A DNA stretch of 64,000 nucleotides from CBDAPE01 sp965198325. GTDB taxonomy: Bacteria > Pseudomonadota > Alphaproteobacteria > UBA828 > JAPUJA01. Under the pieces are notes generated by a model. That model saw only the letters and a program-made list of their open reading frames with translations, was not told the origin of the DNA and searched no databases. The stretch's first letter is position 1. Each line of letters begins with the position of its first letter. Below, in pieces: positions 61,666-64,000 of this stretch. Position numbers and translations under genes: made by a program. The stretch spans positions 365,313 to 429,312 of the forward strand of contig CBDAPE010000014.1 of the NCBI GenBank assembly GCA_965198325.1. The letters are read 5' to 3'.

Positions 61666-63165
61666 ATGTATCGGGTGGATTTGTACGCGCGGGTTCGGCG
61701 GGCGTGTCGTGTCGAGGGAATGAGCACCCGCGAGGCCTCGTGGGTGTTCGGGCTGGACCGCAAGACGGTCCGCAAGATGCTGTCGTTCTCGGTGCCGCCG
61801 GGGTCTCGCCGCGGCAAGCCGCCACGGCGGCCGAAGCGGGGTCCGTTCACGGGGATCATCGATCGGATTCTGGAAGACGATCGGACCAGCCACCACAAGC
61901 AACGGCCCACGGCGAAGCGGATCTTCGACCGTCTCCGGGACGAGTACGGCTTTACGGGCGGCTACACCATCGTGAAGGACTATGTCCGTGAGCGGCGGCT
62001 TCGGTCGCGCGAGATGTTCGTGCCGCTCGTCCATTCCCCCGGCCCCGCCCAGGCGGACTTCGGCGAGGCGCTGGCGGTGATCGGCGGCGTGGCGCGCAAG
62101 GTCCACTTCCTTGCCTTCGATCTTCCCCACAGTGATGCCTGCTTCGTGAAGGCCTACCCGGCGGAGACGACCGAGGCGTTCTGCGCTGGCCACAACGCGG
62201 CGGTTGCGTTCTTCGGCGGCGTCCCCCGATCCATCCTGTACGACAACACCAAGCTGGCAGTCGCCCGGATACTGGGCGATGGCAAGCGGCAGCGAACGCG
62301 CGTCTTCACGGACCTTCAATCCCCCTATCTGTTCGAGGACAGGTTCGGCCGGCCGGGCAAGGGCAACGACAAAGGCAAGGTCGAGGGACTGGTCGGCTTC
62401 ATCCGGCGGACCTTCCGGGTCCCCGTCCCGCGGGCCGAGAGCTTCGAGGCGCTGAACGATGCTCTCGCGGGACAGTGCCGCCGGCGCCAGGCGGCGCGGC
62501 TGCGGGGTCACAAGGAGACCATCGGCGAGCGCCTCGCACGGGACCGGGAAGCCTTCTTGCCTCTCCCCCCGGCACCATACGATGCCTGCGACAAGCGCAC
62601 TGGACGGGTGAGCTCGCTGTCGCTGGTGCGCTGCCGGGGCAACGACTACTCGGTGCCCGTGGCCTATGGCCACCGCGAGGTGCTGATCCGGTGCTCCGTC
62701 GACGAGGTCGTTATCTCTTGCGGCGCGGAGGTGATTGCCCGGCACCGCCGGTCCTACGACAGCGAGGACCTGATCTTCGACCCGCTGCATTACCTACCCT
62801 TGATCGAGCAGAAGATCGGCGCCCTCGACCAGGCCGCGCCGTTGGCGGGCTGGGACCTGCCCGAGGCCTTCATCACTCTGCGACGCCTGCTCGAAGCCCG
62901 CATGGGCAAGGCGGGCAAGCGCGAGTCCGTCCAGGTGCGCCGTCTGCTGGAGAGCTTCCGGCTCGAGGAGCTGACGGCAGCGGTCGGCGACGCGCTCAGG
63001 CTCGGCGCCATCGGCTTCGATGCGGTGAAGCACCTGGTGCTGTGCCGCATCGAGCGGCGGCCGCCCCGGCTCAACCTCGAGGTCTATCCGTACCTGCCGC
63101 GCGCCCGGGTCGCGACGACGTCTGCCAAGTCGTACATGAGCCTACTGTCGGGGCTCGGCGCATGA
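61666..63165 (+). CDS. IS21-family transposase IstA (copy 2)
   Basis: 499 residues. An N-terminal HTH (MSTREASWVFGLDRKTVRKM) precedes the DDE core: D in AQADFGEALAV, D in ILYDNTKLAVARI and E in DKGKVEGLVGF. The C-terminal beta-barrel region follows, ending SAKSYMSLLSGLGA. The frame is intact. GGAAGGCGGGGGG precedes ATG 61666. The end overlaps istB by four bases (ATGA). Confidence 0.95.
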   Translation: MYRVDLYARVRRACRVEGMSTREASWVFGLDRKTVRKMLSFSVPPGSRRGKPPRRPKRGPFTGIIDRILEDDRTSHHKQRPTAKRIFDRLRDEYGFTGGYTIVKDYVRERRLRSREMFVPLVHSPGPAQADFGEALAVIGGVARKVHFLAFDLPHSDACFVKAYPAETTEAFCAGHNAAVAFFGGVPRSILYDNTKLAVARILGDGKRQRTRVFTDLQSPYLFEDRFGRPGKGNDKGKVEGLVGFIRRTFRVPVPRAESFEALNDALAGQCRRRQAARLRGHKETIGERLARDREAFLPLPPAPYDACDKRTGRVSSLSLVRCRGNDYSVPVAYGHREVLIRCSVDEVVISCGAEVIARHRRSYDSEDLIFDPLHYLPLIEQKIGALDQAAPLAGWDLPEAFITLRRLLEARMGKAGKRESVQVRRLLESFRLEELTAAVGDALRLGAIGFDAVKHLVLCRIERRPPRLNLEVYPYLPRARVATTSAKSYMSLLSGLGA

Positions 63166-63921
63166 CCGACACACCACGGCTGCTGCTCGTCCACTACCTC
63201 AAGAGGCTGAAGCTGCCGACGGTCCTGAGGGAGTACGACAAGATCGCCCGGCAGTGCGCCTCTGAAGGCGTCGACCACGTTCGCTATCTTCTGCGTCTGG
63301 CCGAGCTCGAGCTGATCGACCGCGAGCGCCGCATGGTCGAGCGGCGGATCAAGGCGGCGCGCTTCCCGTGATCAAGAGCCTCGATAGCTTCGATTTCAAG
63401 GTCATCCCCTCGCTCAACAAGACGTTGGTCCTGGAGCTCGCCCGCTGCGCGTACATCGAGCGCCGCGAGAACCTCATCGCGCTCGGCAACAGCGGCACCG
63501 GCAAGACCCACATCGCCCTCGGTCTCGGCTTGGCGGCCTGCCAGAAGGGCCTCTCGGTCGGCTTCATCACCGCCGCGCTGGTCCACGAGCTCATCGAGGC
63601 CGCGATGACAAGCAGCTGCTGAGGTTCCAGAAGAAGCTCGCCACCTACAAGCTTCTGATCATCGACGAACGCGGCTTCGTGCCGCTGTCCAAGACCGGTG
63701 CCGAGCTCCTGTTCGAGGTGTTCAGCCAGCGCTACGAGCGCGGCTCGACCCTGGTCACCACCAATCTGCCGTTCGACGAATGGACCGAGGTGTTCGGCTC
63801 CGAGCGGCTTACCGGCGCTCTCCTCGACCGCCGCACCCACCATGTCAACATCCTCGAGATGAATGGCGAGAGCTACAGGCTCAACCAGAGCCGCAGGCGT
63901 CAAACCCCGACGGCGAACTGA
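63162..63921 (+). pseudogene. IstB with two frameshifts (copy 2)
   Basis: Starts MTDTPRLLLVHYLKRLKLP and ends RRRQTPTAN, covering all of IstB. Compared with copy 1, one C is missing in a C-run near 63367 (RRIKAARFP then stop) and another near 63603 (HELIEA then a shifted stop). One alanine codon is also missing in ITAAALVHE. Walker A GNSGTGKTH sits in the middle frame and FVPLSKTGAELLF in the last. No full IstB can be made unless these are sequencing errors in short C-runs. Confidence 0.88.
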
Positions 63922-64000
63922 ACCGACCACCCAACCCACGCTTGACCCCATGGGCCCACAGGTCCCTCCCGCGCGCGCCGCCGCGTCGGCCTGTTGAGGG

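Larger units (their letters stand above)
61549..64000 (+). mobile_element. IS21-family element, copy 2 (nested, right end beyond window)
   Basis: Forward-oriented copy with left end TGAGAACGGCGGGGCAATAA, alignable to the outer end of copy 1 (TGTCAACGGCGGAGCAAAAA). It carries full-length istA and a frameshifted istB. By comparison with copy 1, where 191 bases separate the istB stop from the end, its right end is expected near 64112, about 110 bases past the window. Sequence 63922-64000 is the reverse complement of the region ending near 60265-60354, with one visible difference. Confidence 0.8.

Noticed and set aside
61636..62790. Long minus-strand open frame opposite istA of IS21 copy 2
   Set aside because: The plus frame carries a complete IstA with DDE residues; the reverse frame has no motif.

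Overview
The window is a chromosomal segment from an alphaproteobacterium. The evidence is gene content and order: MucR- and Irr-type regulators, a YlxR-L7Ae fusion between nusA and infB, an Xre regulator upstream of metK, the dut-coaBC-ubiB-ubiE/mutM block, and enoyl-CoA hydratase-rpsT-dnaA-dnaN-recF-gyrB. I cannot name the genus from sequence alone. No tRNA, rRNA or CRISPR array was found.

Layout. 1-4430: envelope and stress genes (end of a TIGR02186-type membrane protein, UspA, Nfu-type Fe-S carrier, glucosaminidase, polysaccharide deacetylase, VanX-type dipeptidase). 4497-14861: tsaB-rimI, tusA, mucR, fur, the ornithine-lipid pair olsB-olsA, then miaB-phoH-ybeY-corC-lnt and an Xre regulator. 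14884-16155: an IS3-family (IS407-like) element inserted between xre and metK. 16365-28130: metK-trmB, a cold-shock gene, and the translation operon rimP-nusA-ylxR-infB-rbfA-truB-rpsO-pnp, with an intrinsic-terminator-like hairpin between its promoter and rimP. 28288-32838: an iron/peroxide block of a flavin oxidoreductase with an extra cysteine cluster, irr, rubrerythrin, a two-[4Fe-4S] CCG-domain oxidoreductase and a DUF3501 protein. Irr-box-like palindromes precede irr and rubrerythrin. 32867-42545: SH3 protein, hydroxyacid dehydrogenase, DsrE-like protein and MoeB, dut, coaBC, ubiB, ubiE, mutM, enoyl-CoA hydratase and rpsT. 42546-49513: a 543-base gene-free region, then dnaA, dnaN, recF and gyrB. 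49593-55660: a class A penicillin-binding protein and a cobalamin group (cbiB, BtuF-like protein, CobC-like phosphatase, CobS-like protein).

55852-64000 is a decaying, IS-invaded region. The RegB/PrrB redox sensor kinase and its RegA/PrrA regulator are both pseudogenes, carrying nonsense codons, frameshifts and an apparent in-frame deletion. They are followed by an intact but catalytically degenerate EAL-like gene and a type I secretion adaptor (HlyD family) cut by an IS21-family element. That IS21 copy is itself interrupted by a second copy in opposite orientation, which runs off the window end.

The observations most worth following are the joint decay of RegB and RegA, the Irr-box/rubrerythrin/CCG/DUF3501 module, the CobS homologue lacking its acidic signature, and the leader hairpin of the nusA operon. 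All product calls come from reading motifs and recalling families; no database search was run.
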